From Porodaedalea pini (taxonomy: Eukaryota; Basidiomycota; Agaricomycetes; Hymenochaetales; Hymenochaetaceae), in the NCBI GenBank assembly GCA_002794775.1, contig NBAY01000176.1, positions 1 to 22,510 on the forward strand: a stretch of DNA of 22,510 nucleotides. Direction: 5' to 3'. Positions 1 through 7,810 of this stretch are shown piece after piece. Within the stretch, counting starts at the first letter, position 1, and each line of letters starts with the position of its first letter. The translations under genes were made by a program, and so were the position numbers. The notes under the pieces are model-generated. The model saw only the letters and a program-made list of their open reading frames with translations. It did not search any database and was not told where the DNA came from.

Positions 1-424
1 TGGTGGAACCCGATGCGTTCCCTGAGCCCAACCGCGTAATCCGGCTGCGCTATAAGCGTTCGAACAAGTGGATACGAAGTGGAAAGAGTGCTCGAGCGCG
101 CATATAGTGGGATACGGAATGAATATAAAGGAAATGAAGCGTTCGAGTGTGAATAGGACGTGGTATGAGTGTTCGAATGGGTGTATGAAAGTATTTGAAC
201 GTATGTATGAGGTTACTAATGGATCATATGAAAGATTCGAAGGTATATTGACGCTCGAATGGCCGAGTGTGACCATTCGAGCGTGTGAAATGCGAAGTGT
301 AAGATAGACAGTGATGAAACGAAGTTCTTGACTGTGTTTATGGGGTTTGCATCTGTATATAATAATAAATAAAGCGGGTGGTATGCTGGGACGGCTGACG
401 CCTAAGCGCGAATCGAGCGCTACA
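1..424. mobile_element. Repeat element A, copy 1 (right-hand part, probable LTR)
   Basis: This stretch matches 5431-5854 without a single gap, with 22 differences in 424 positions (about 95% identity) by eye. Both copies stop matching at the same point, right after CTACA, which fixes the right end of the element. The flank here is the interrupted pol gene of element B, so this copy inserted into B. The end carries TATATAA and AATAAA-like sequence about 60-75 bases before the terminus and a CA end, as an LTR would. No coding potential was recognised; a 79-codon open frame at 68-307 has no familiar features. The left part lies outside the window, so I cannot tell a solo LTR from the end of a complete element. 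Confidence 0.7.
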
Positions 425-587
425 CCGTTGGTGTGAGCGGGTAGATCTTACAGTCGCTCGGTTTGAAGTCGGGCTTCAAGTCGATGACATGGTCCCAGGG
501 TCGGTGTTCTGGCAGCTTCTCGAAGCCTTTCTCGCTGAAAACGTCGGCGTAGTCGTTGAGGTATGCGGGCCAGGATGCCTTGTCCAT
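420..587 (-). pseudogene. pol (reverse transcriptase polyprotein), first 55 codons, cut by element A
   Basis: Directly after the protease stop (590-588) an ATG at 587 opens 55 codons in the same frame. They contain a block typical of the region just before the fungal Ty3/gypsy reverse transcriptase: DVFSEKGFE, then [13 protein letters not shown], then KIYPLTPT. The stop at 422-420 is supplied by repeat A copy 1, so the last two codons are junction sequence. The catalytic YxDD core, RNase H and integrase are not in the window. Because protease and pol share a frame with only one TGA between them, this was probably one reading frame, or is expressed by readthrough or reinitiation. The family assignment rests on recalled family motifs and gene order. 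Confidence 0.75.
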
Positions 588-1103
588 TCACGTCTCACTC
601 ACCCTTCTCATCTGTTCCACCACCTTCTTTACCTTGCCTAGGTCCTCCACTGGCTCCTTCTCGATCGCACATTCCTCTGGACAGCGAGTGAATTCGATCA
701 AACCCGTTTTCCAGTCGACCTCAGGGTTATGACGTCGAAGCCAGTCGTACCCCAGGAATATGTTTGACGACACTAGGGACGTCACCGCAAGGACAATCCT
801 TTCCTTGTGGTGGCCAATCATGAGCTCGACGTCGACATATTCTTCGATCAACCCAGCCTCGTTGTGCGTGCCGTCGGCGTTGAGTACTGCCAGGGGTCTG
901 ATGTAACGTTTTGTTTCCAACCCATATCGTTTGACGAACCTCACATCGATGCACGATCCTGTACACCCCGAGTCCACAAGGGCATGCACGTCTACCTCTC
1001 TCACTTCGCCCGCTACGCTGTGTCCGATGTTCAGGAGAAGGTCCAGCTGGCGTCTGCCAGTTCCTCTCATGAACAGCTGCTCGTACTCCTCATTTTTATT
1101 CAC
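588..1103 (-). CDS. Retrotransposon aspartic protease (pro domain of element B)
   Basis: The protein carries the retropepsin active-site signature ALVDSGCTGS about 42 residues from the listed start, and the later NIFLGYDWLRRHNPEVDW block typical of Ty3/gypsy proteases. It would cleave the Gag-Pol polyprotein inside virus-like particles. The codon at 1103 is GTG, not ATG; the same frame stays open upstream to about 1280, overlapping the end of gag by some 45 bases. The natural way in is therefore a -1 frameshift from gag rather than a separate start. It ends in TGA (590-588), with pol following at once in the same frame. The frame is otherwise clean. Confidence 0.85.
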   Translation of the reverse strand: MNKNEEYEQLFMRGTGRRQLDLLLNIGHSVAGEVREVDVHALVDSGCTGSCIDVRFVKRYGLETKRYIRPLAVLNADGTHNEAGLIEEYVDVELMIGHHKERIVLAVTSLVSSNIFLGYDWLRRHNPEVDWKTGLIEFTRCPEECAIEKEPVEDLGKVKKVVEQMRRVSET

Positions 1104-1234
1104 ACCGGTGGGGACTTCGTAACTGGGAAAACCATCGACGTCGTTGGCATCTACGTATTTTACAGATGGTTGGTTATATTTTAGCGAATCCGGATTCGAA
1201 GTCCCTTGTTCTTCTCGGTCAGTCGCCCCGATGG

Positions 1235-2323
1235 CTATGCCTGACCACTCGCAAAATCCTGTGAGTCGACGACCTCTTTGTCATTGTCTTCTTCCTCCCC
1301 ATATTCCTCCACAGTTGACCTTCGAGTGTCTACGACTTCCTCGAATGCCGATTCCTTCATTGCACCGAGTTCATCGGCAAGGACGCGATGTTTGCCTGGT
1401 GCCATCAGTTCCAGCATGCACTGGATGATCGGTTTCGCCTGTGGGCACTTGTCCTTAAAGTGGCCCAGCCCGCCGCAGATCCAGCATGCACATCGTCGTT
1501 GCGCCTCGTTCATCAAGACGTCCATCGGTTGACCAGCACCTCTGAAGGTGATGCCGGTCGCGTCACACTTGTCAACGTGTGGGGCTGCTATCTGTCGGCA
1601 TGCAGGAGGCCCTTGTTGGGGCGCCAGGCAGGGAGTGAATGGCAATGTCCTGCCTCGTTGGATTGCGCGAATCTGTTGTTCACCCCGGTCGATCTCAACA
1701 GCTTTCTTCTTCCACACTTCGTACGTTGTTGGCACAGGCGTCGACCTCAACACACCGCGGACCACCTCGATGTTCATTGCGCACTTCAGGCGGTCGCAGA
1801 TGACGCTGTCGTCCTTCAGCTCCGCTGCCTTGATGATCACATCGAGATCTTGGAAGAACTTGTCGGCAGAGAGATCCTTCTGGATCTTGTCTTGGAACTT
1901 CTTCAACACCTTCTCCTTCCTGTTCAGGTCGTCAAAGGAGGCATCCAGTCGTTCCTGAAACTTGGTCCAGTCATCCGTGAAGCTCACGACGCCACTCGTC
2001 GTGAATTCCTGGACGTAGTTTTGCGCCCACGTCGACGCGTTGCCACCCTTGAGGTAAGAGAGGGCAACATAGATTTTGCTCGACGACGAGGGGTACTTCG
2101 TGGGGTTCACCGAGACAAAGAGAAGGACTTCGCGCTTGAAGTCGAGGTAGTCATCACCGCCAGCGAATTCGCGTGGCCGGGCGACATCAATTGAGGGAGC
2201 TGGGGCTTGGGCCGCAGGGGCATTCGTTGCTGCATGGGTGAAGGCGGCCGCTACGATCGCCGCGATCTCCTGTTGCTGCCTTTGGGTAAAGCCCTCCAAC
2301 ATCGCTGGTATGGACGTGTGCAT
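1235..2323 (-). CDS. Retrotransposon Gag (capsid and nucleocapsid) of element B
   Basis: From the first ATG the protein has 362 residues. A Gln/Ala-rich start is followed by a capsid-like region (DYLDFKREVLLFV, then YVALSYLKGGNASTWAQNY) resembling the Gag of fungal Ty3/gypsy elements. Near residue 280 lies one CCHC zinc knuckle, CWICGGLGHFKDKC, spaced C-X2-C-X4-H-X4-C, for RNA packaging. The C-terminus is acidic. The same frame is open for another 117 codons upstream (2674-2324), is Pro/Ser-rich and looks like a Gag N-terminus, but has no ATG. The true start may be non-AUG or lost. The last codons overlap the protease frame, with a candidate slippery site at 1253-1259. Confidence 0.85.
   Translation of the reverse strand: MHTSIPAMLEGFTQRQQQEIAAIVAAAFTHAATNAPAAQAPAPSIDVARPREFAGGDDYLDFKREVLLFVSVNPTKYPSSSSKIYVALSYLKGGNASTWAQNYVQEFTTSGVVSFTDDWTKFQERLDASFDDLNRKEKVLKKFQDKIQKDLSADKFFQDLDVIIKAAELKDDSVICDRLKCAMNIEVVRGVLRSTPVPTTYEVWKKKAVEIDRGEQQIRAIQRGRTLPFTPCLAPQQGPPACRQIAAPHVDKCDATGITFRGAGQPMDVLMNEAQRRCACWICGGLGHFKDKCPQAKPIIQCMLELMAPGKHRVLADELGAMKESAFEEVVDTRRSTVEEYGEEEDNDKEVVDSQDFASGQA
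1253..1259 (-). promoter_or_regulatory. Candidate -1 ribosomal frameshift site between gag and pro
   Basis: On the minus strand the heptamer is GGATTTT, in the gag frame G GAT TTT, five sense codons before the gag stop at 1237-1235. A one-base backward slip puts ribosomes in the protease frame, which has no stop between 1280 and the end of pro. This resembles the known G GAU UUA site of the mouse mammary tumour virus pro-pol junction. It is the only good candidate I see in the roughly 45-base overlap of the two frames. No downstream structure was computed. Confidence 0.5.
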
Positions 2324-2999
2324 TAGGCATTCAGGGGGCGTCGGCGGCGACGAGTCTCTGCGGGGCGTTCGGTATCCTCCTGGTTCACTGGGAAGGACGA
2401 CCGATGATGTCGAAATGGTAGGGGATGACGGGGCGCGAGGGGTTCGAGGCGCCCACCGAGTTCTTTCACCTGATGGTTCAGTTGAGTACCAGGCGTGTCT
2501 AATGTCACTCCACCAGAGGTTATGGGTGATGTGGTTTCTATCGTCGGCTACGTACGACTGTCGTTCGGTGTCGTAGCGCGACGAATGAGGGAGAGCCCGC
2601 TGCTGTTCCTCGGTAAGATCTATGTTGGCTAGACCGGAGGGGGAACGGGGAGGGGCTGGTTGTCCGGATGAATGTTACGCTGGCGAAGGACAGGTTCATC
2701 GGCGAGTTTGATGACCAGACGGAAGGAGGCGGCCGAGATTACAATCGACAATGACGTCGACGACTGTACACAGTGTGTTACCCACGTCCAAGTCAGATGG
2801 TTCCTCCACCAAAGAGAAAGACGGAGGGCCAGGGTGGGATAGGATTTCTTAATACACGAACGTCCGAAAACGCCCGGGCAGGGTTGAGGGTTGTCGTTCA
2901 GGGGGTTTACACGTCAAGTCCATCGAGGGGAGTGCTCCTCTAGACCAAGTGAAGGCGAGTCGACAGCGACGACGTACGCTGGGGATGAGCCTGGGTGGG
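2324..2999 (-). other. Leader of element B, including an ATG-less upstream gag frame
   Basis: This lies between the primer binding site and the first gag ATG. The part 2674-2324 is open in the gag frame for 117 codons, bounded upstream by TAA at 2677-2675. It encodes a charged segment (DLTEEQQRALP) and then a Pro/Ser/Arg-rich segment. The remainder, 2678-2999, shows no convincing frame and is best read as untranslated leader. Confidence 0.5.
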
Positions 3000-3010
3000 G
3001 TTCTGCTTTT
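3000..3010 (-). other. Primer binding site of element B, self-primer type
   Basis: One base inside the LTR edge, the minus strand reads AAAAGCAGAAC. This is the exact reverse complement of GTTCTGCTTTT at 3222-3212 inside the LTR, which starts 33 bases after the TATA box, where transcription should begin. Tf1/sushi-group elements prime reverse transcription with the first 11 or so bases of their own RNA folded back on such a site. I recognise no tRNA 3' end here. Confidence 0.65.
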
Positions 3011-3011
3011 A

Positions 3012-3453
3012 TGTTAGGTGGGAGTCCGGGAGACGACTCGGACTGGGCAGGCCTCGGCTGACTGTCGTCTGGGACGTGCTATACTCGAGTGGAGACTCGG
3101 GACACGCTGTACTCAGGCTAGGTCGTCACGGAGGTAAGAGGATTAATACAGTGTACTCTACTACAGGAGGGGGGGACGCGGTCTCACCTAGGTCGTCATG
3201 GAGGTAAGAGGAAAAGCAGAACAGGTGTTCAGATGCGATTCCTCTTCCTTATATACAGTGATCACCTCGTGAGAACCGGTTGCCCAATTGTCTAAGATTA
3301 CATAAAGGGAGCGGAATGGAACGAATGAAGGTCGCGTGAAAGGAGTGTGGGAAATGATTGGAAGGATGATTAAATATAATGAAAAGGAGTGATTAAAAGG
3401 AAAGAAATGGTCAAAGGAAAATAAAAGAAAAGATGAAAGTTCGAGTCCTAACA
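3012..3453 (-). repeat. 5' LTR of element B (442 bp)
   Basis: On the minus strand it starts TGTTAGG and ends CCTAACA, a perfect 7-base terminal inverted repeat with the canonical TG...CA ends. It contains a TATA box (3255-3248) and a likely transcript start near 3222, and is followed directly by the primer binding site and gag. A 24-base direct repeat with one mismatch (3118-3141 and 3188-3211) lies in the part downstream of the transcript start. The partner LTR should lie left of the window. Confidence 0.8.
3248..3255 (-). promoter_or_regulatory. TATA box of the element B LTR promoter
   Basis: The minus strand reads TATATAAG at 3255-3248. The spacing of 33 bases to 3222 fits a polymerase II start at the sequence that matches the primer binding site. 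Position and context in the LTR support it; no transcript data are available. Confidence 0.6.
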
Positions 3454-3476
3454 AAGGGGAGAGCTAGTTGACTTAC

Positions 3477-6400
3477 CTCACTGCACTTAAATTCACCCTG
3501 AAGAATCTCGGGATTGTTCTCCTCAATGACTGTAATGAAAATAGCCCGACCTAAGGTGACTGACAAAGGTATGCCATTTGTTCAGAGGCCAGTGAACGTC
3601 ATCTTTACCATCAAGATAATGTTCGGGTACCGTGCAAGCACACCAGCACGCCCAGAGCTCGTGAGAGTATGGTGCCATTCAACATTCTTCAGTGTCGCTT
3701 CACTCCATCTTGCTGGGACCGAATCGCGCTCGAGCCATTTGTGCAAAGTACCTAATATATATATTAAAAGTAATCAGCCAAGCGTTGTAGTTGTTGAAAT
3801 AGGCTTCCATCTCGCTTCTCAGAAAAAAATAACATACCTTTGTTGAGGCGACTAAAGAGTAATGGATACTCATCCTGAAGTGCTCATGTTGTGCGAGCTG
3901 CGGATAAATGATGTCTAGTTGCGACCTTCTGTATGATCTGCCACAGAAACGGATGGTAGTAGTTTGTTTTTTTGTGTGCTTGCTCAACCGTTCCACCTTT
4001 CTTGCCATTCCGCTCATTTTTCCAGCTTCCTGTCGCTTCATGAGAGACAGCCGCTACATCGAAATTTGTACCTTGTGCATGACTGACAGACGCGTCCTTG
4101 GCAAGGGGAAGCTATAGAATAGATGAGAGTATTATTATTTAGTAAAATTTTAAGCATATAAGGAAGTGAACTCACTGCTTTGCCTTTTCCCTTTGTTTCC
4201 CTTTCCTCGGCTTTTGAAGCTTGAAATTTCTGCACGCGAAGTCATGCCAGCTCTCGAGTTCTGGCCAGTTTCTCTTGCTTCGCTCTCTCTAGATGTTCCT
4301 TCAGTGCATGTTGCTGATTGCGACCGTTTTCAAAGTCGCGCTTGGACTGCGCAACCACAGCTTCGTTTGACAATCTTGTGAAAGTCAACTTGCACTGGCG
4401 TTATCGCGATGCAGACTCTTTTGTAGACCGTACGGTCGATTCGAGGGCGAATCTATATTCTTCCCAAGGGAGACTGCGGTGACTTGATAGTCGAGGAGGG
4501 ACGACCAAATAGAAACGGAGTGACTGAACGCTTGAGACAATGGCTCTTCTGGTTCAGAAACTTTGCCAAAGCGCTCGATCCTGACAGAATTGAGCTCTCG
4601 ACGCAGACCCTATGACAATAGTGATTGAAGTCTGAAGTTGAGGAAGGTGCAGGGCTGTGTCAGTCTGTTTCGGATGGTTCAAACCCCTGGATGGTGTTCG
4701 TCGAGTGTTTGAACGCACTCAAAGAGGTGCTCGAAGGTGTTCGAGTGTATCCCAATGCGATCGAGCGACTTCTTAGTAGGCGGTGAACGTGTGGGGTGAC
4801 GGAAGTATGCAGGTATAATACCCTGTTGGGTTTGTCGGGCGCTCGGAGTTTTGGAATATCGGTTTCGAGCGTATGTGGTGAACTGAACGCGCTATTCAAG
4901 CGGTTGGCGAAGCTCCCTAAGGCAGAGCAGAGATGAACTGAAGACGGGAATGACTTATGAGACTCGAAAAGTGTACTGTGCGGCGAACTGGGGGTGTATT
5001 TCCTCTACCGAATGAGTACAAAAGGTGTGCACTATTTATACTCTAGGCGAAACAAGCTCGGTACCGACGTCAAACGTACATACGGAGGTAGGGGAGTGCG
5101 TGCGGTGCGTATTCGAGTCAGAATAGTCATATGTTATGGATGGAATGACTCGAGAACATGATGAGTCACAAACTCGAAGGGGAATAATGGTTCGACATCA
5201 ATAAAAAGACTAATGAAACCCGAGAAATTTATCATGTGTGCTTCCAACAACTCCATTTGAACGTCCTCAAATGTTCCTGGGGCGTGATGGCGACGAATGC
5301 ACACCCTGGAAGTGATAGACGATGATAAATAACGCTCGAGCCCCATGGAGAACGCGGCAAACGACGGAATCCGGTTGTTCGAGCGTGATACATTCAACGT
5401 CGACGGCCTGGGAACCGTTTGAGCGACCCATGGTGGAACCCAATGCGTTCCCTGAGCCCAACCGCATAATGCGGCTGTGCTGTAAGCGTTCGAACAAGTG
5501 GATACGAAGTGGAAAGAGTGCTCGAGCGCACATATAGTGGGATATGGAATGAATATAAAGGAAACGAAGCGTTCGAGTGTGACTAGGAAGTGGTATGAGT
5601 GTTCGAATGGGTGTATGAAAGTATTTGAATGTATTTATGAGGTTACTACTGCATCATATGAAAGATTCGAAGGTATATTGACGCTTGAATGGCCGAGTGT
5701 GACCATTCGAGCGTGTGAAATGCGAAGTGTAAGATAGTCAGTGATGAAATGAGGTGCTTGACTGTGTTTATGGGGTTTGTATCTGTATATAATAATAAAT
5801 AAAGCGGGTGGTATGCTGGGACGGCTGGCACCTAAGCGCGAATCGAGCGCTACAGCATAAGTTTGCGCCATCTTGACGTTGAATGGGAGTTGAAGATGCA
5901 GTCATTACATCAAGAAGTTTGATATCAGAGTCTTCAAGCTCAATACGTGCTGGCATAGCAGTGGACAAAGATGTGTGAGGCCGTACATCCCGAGCCGAGG
6001 ATGAAGGTTCGCGTGTCTTTCTCTTTGCACTGCAAGAAGCGCTGATCAATCTCAGATCAACGACATATAATTCTCACAAACCTTGTTCCACCTGCCGCTT
6101 TTGCCGCGGCAAGAATATGTTCTATCCAAATTTCTTCAATCATTTTTCAGTAATTATTATCAGCCTTTTTTACCACCTCCTTGAGCATTTTTATTAGTGC
6201 CCCAAAATTAGACGACCGATACTGAATCCTAAGAAAAGCTTCATTGGCATGCAAGTGCCACTGAAAGCATGTCTCAAGATTTTTATTGAGAGCCATCCAG
6301 ACCCCGCCATCCTCCAAGTCGTCTGGGTCGAGGCCAAAAAAAAAGGTCGAATCCGGTGGGTCAAGTGGTAGGTCTGAGGGCAAACCCTTCAGAACGTCAT

Positions 6401-6527
6401 GTAGGTAGTTTATTCTGGCTACCAGATCTGAAGATGCACCCAGCTTTGTTTTTTCTTGCTTTTTGGTAGATTAAACAGCTGAGACATGTAAGACAGACGG
6501 AGAGAGGGGCATTTTCACTTCAGACAT
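3477..6527 (-). pseudogene. Pseudogene C: DDE-1/pogo-like transposase, N-terminal part, broken by two elements
   Basis: I read it as exons 6527-6082, 6041-5855 joined to 4391-4176 across element A copy 2, 4111-3838 and 3751-3477. Phases match throughout (1398 bases, 466 codons). Introns have GT/AG ends. Element B sits 23 bases into the next intron, so the catalytic DDE part should lie left of the window. Recognisable text includes HLERAKQEKLARTRELA, LQDEYPLLFSRLNKG, TLHKWLERD, SGRAGVLARYP and EFKCSE, which recall the helix-turn-helix region of DDE-1 transposase-like proteins common in agaricomycetes. Five in-frame stops (6473-6471 TAA; TGA at 6149-6147, 4244-4242, 3886-3884 and 3584-3582) and no frameshift were seen. 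The family call is from memory; the N-terminal 220 residues are unrecognised. Confidence 0.6.
4396..5854. mobile_element. Repeat element A, copy 2 (probable solo LTR, about 1459 bp)
   Basis: The right 424 bases match copy 1 at 1-424 and end at the same CTACA. The left end is inferred: an element starting TG at 4396 leaves flanks GCAC (4392-4395) and GCAT (5855-5858), a 4-base near-duplication, and removing the element joins two exon pieces of pseudogene C in frame. An alternative left end is TGTAG at 4422, which forms a 5-base inverted repeat with CTACA but has no matching flank. No convincing gene lies inside. The sequence is unusually rich in TCGA-centred motifs such as TTCGAA and TTCGAGCG. 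Size, TG...CA ends and the TATATAA and AATAAA-like strings near the right end suggest an LTR without its internal region. Confidence 0.6.
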
Positions 6528-7716
6528 TTCATTCTCTCATTTCCCTGATTTGTTTTTGACAGAAAACATTACACCTGTCAATGTCGAGTATATTCGGAAT
6601 TTTGGCTATTATTACTGACTACATGCGTCGGATCCGCGGCCGGTTGCCTAAACCCGGTTGTGTTACGCGTACACTCGCCCGGTTGCCTAACTCGTGCATG
6701 TAACGCACGCGGCTCGGTTGCACCCATACAGTACCTTACAGTATAAGATGTACTAAGGCAGTGTAGCTTCATCGAAGAGATGTACGGACGCAAGAGTCTC
6801 AGCGCAAATCGCAGGGCCGCACGAGATCTGAGAATGTAAAGCAGAAAAATAGCTTTCTATCGTTCTTCAAGCAAGGGGCGGATGTAAAAAGCCAGAGTAT
6901 ATCGACCTGAGCTCGCTCAACGCCTAGATGCGACTTAGGACAAAGATAGCGGGAACCACGAGTGCAAAGTCGAGCAGCAAGACAGACAAGTAAGGGATGT
7001 GATAGGCTGACAGCTGTTCGGTTTGTGCATTGTAAAATTGGCTCGCTTGAACTTGAACACGGTCCGCACGTGATGCGGTCGCGCTTTTCATTTAAGCTCC
7101 GACTGAAATGTGCCGCGCGCGTCCAAGACGGTCTTTTATAAAGGACAGCCGCGTCGTACAGGCTGCACAGCATCCCTAAACTCTATTCTTAGTGAGTATT
7201 ATCAACGTTCATAAGTAGACTCCCAGGAACAAGACTCGAGGTTCGGACCGTGACGGTCTACATTCTCATACCTCTCACACACTGTCTACCAACTGTTCGA
7301 TAGATGGATCCCAATGCCGCCGCAACCGCGTGCGATGTTAACTAATGATAGCTACAGGAGCTGAGATGAAAGCCCTTCTTCCGATCTGTCTCGGATCTTT
7401 TTGGCCGGCAAAGGCTAGAAACCATACCAAAACGATGCACGGAGCTTGTGTGGTATGATTGCTAAATTCACTTTGTAGAGTTACACCGCAGATGCGGCGA
7501 TGCCTTGGATAACACGTATCGCAGCGCATGATAGTTGATACGCGATCAATATATCTCTTACATCTACAGATTGTCTTTTGTACTAATTTGGGGTCTTAGG
7601 ATACTGAAGAATGGACACTAATACTTTTGTTTGTCATGAATTTGCATCTTTTAAACAATGCAAAAAAATGGAAGAAGGGAATAGTTTGTTATGGAAGGAA
7701 AGGAAAAGGCAAAAAG
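6528..7716. other. Gene-poor stretch between pseudogene C and tRNA-Ser
   Basis: I see no supported gene here. Short open frames on both strands lack recognisable protein features. CCGGTTGCCTAA occurs twice (6640-6651 and 6679-6690) in a region that could be the outer end of the C transposon. A TATAAA at 7137-7142 could serve a plus-strand transcript, but the ATG at 7304 downstream opens only 13 codons. Confidence 0.5.
7711..7715 (-). terminator. RNA polymerase III terminator of tRNA-Ser
   Basis: A TTTTT run on the minus strand begins two bases after the tRNA discriminator base, as expected for polymerase III termination. Confidence 0.8.
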
Positions 7717-7810
7717 CGTCACCTGAGCGATTCGAACACTCGCGTGCAAAGCACAACCGCTAACTAGCTAAAGTAGCAGGCGATCCCGTTAACCACTCCG
7801 GCAAAGTGAC
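7717..7810 (-). tRNA. tRNA-Ser(GCT) with a 12-base intron
   Basis: The minus strand folds into a complete class II tRNA. The acceptor stem GTCACTT pairs with AGGTGAC (one G-U pair) and is followed by discriminator G. The D arm contains GGAGTGGTTAA, which is also a good A box. The anticodon stem ATCGC pairs with GCGGT around loop CTGCTA-A, giving anticodon GCT at 7777-7775 with T33 before it. A long variable arm, GTGC-TTT-GCAC, is typical of serine tRNAs. The T arm GAGTG-TTCGAAT-CGCTC contains the B box. A 12-base intron (7773-7762) lies one base after the anticodon, the usual nuclear position. It decodes AGC and AGT serine codons. Confidence 0.92.

Larger units (their letters stand above)
425..3453 (-). 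mobile_element. Element B: Ty3/gypsy LTR retrotransposon, 5' part
   Basis: Read on the minus strand, the order is 5' LTR (3453-3012), primer binding site (3010-3000), leader, gag (zinc knuckle), protease and the start of pol. This is the Ty3/gypsy order, and the self-primer-like binding site points to the Tf1/sushi branch. Pol is cut after 55 codons, exactly where repeat A copy 1 begins, so the rest of B (reverse transcriptase, RNase H, integrase, 3' LTR) is expected left of the window rather than deleted. The right flank of the LTR is an intron of pseudogene C, with AAGGG (3454-3458) as candidate target-site duplication; its partner is out of view. The copy is probably inactive because of the A insertion. 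Confidence 0.85.

Noticed and set aside
420..587. Internal deletion of pol making B a non-autonomous gag-pro element
   Set aside because: The break coincides exactly with the end of repeat A and falls inside a codon of a continuing family motif, so insertion of A explains it without any deletion.
1388..2194. 268-codon open frame on the plus strand
   Set aside because: It is antisense to gag of B, has no recognisable motifs, and is a by-product of the GC-rich gag sequence.
1..5854. The two A repeats as the paired LTRs of one retrotransposon around gag-pro
   Set aside because: Element B has its own LTR with TATA box and primer site at 3012-3453, copy 1 of A cuts into pol of B, and pseudogene C surrounds copy 2 on both sides. 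The A copies are separate insertions.
6799..7173. 124-codon minus-strand open frame
   Set aside because: Composition looks random (Cys, Arg and Ser clusters), no motif, no intron or promoter context.
7304..7345. 13-codon open frame ending in Cys-Asp-Val-Asn as a possible lipopeptide pheromone precursor
   Set aside because: Basidiomycete pheromone precursors are longer and end in a better CaaX box; no receptor gene is nearby.
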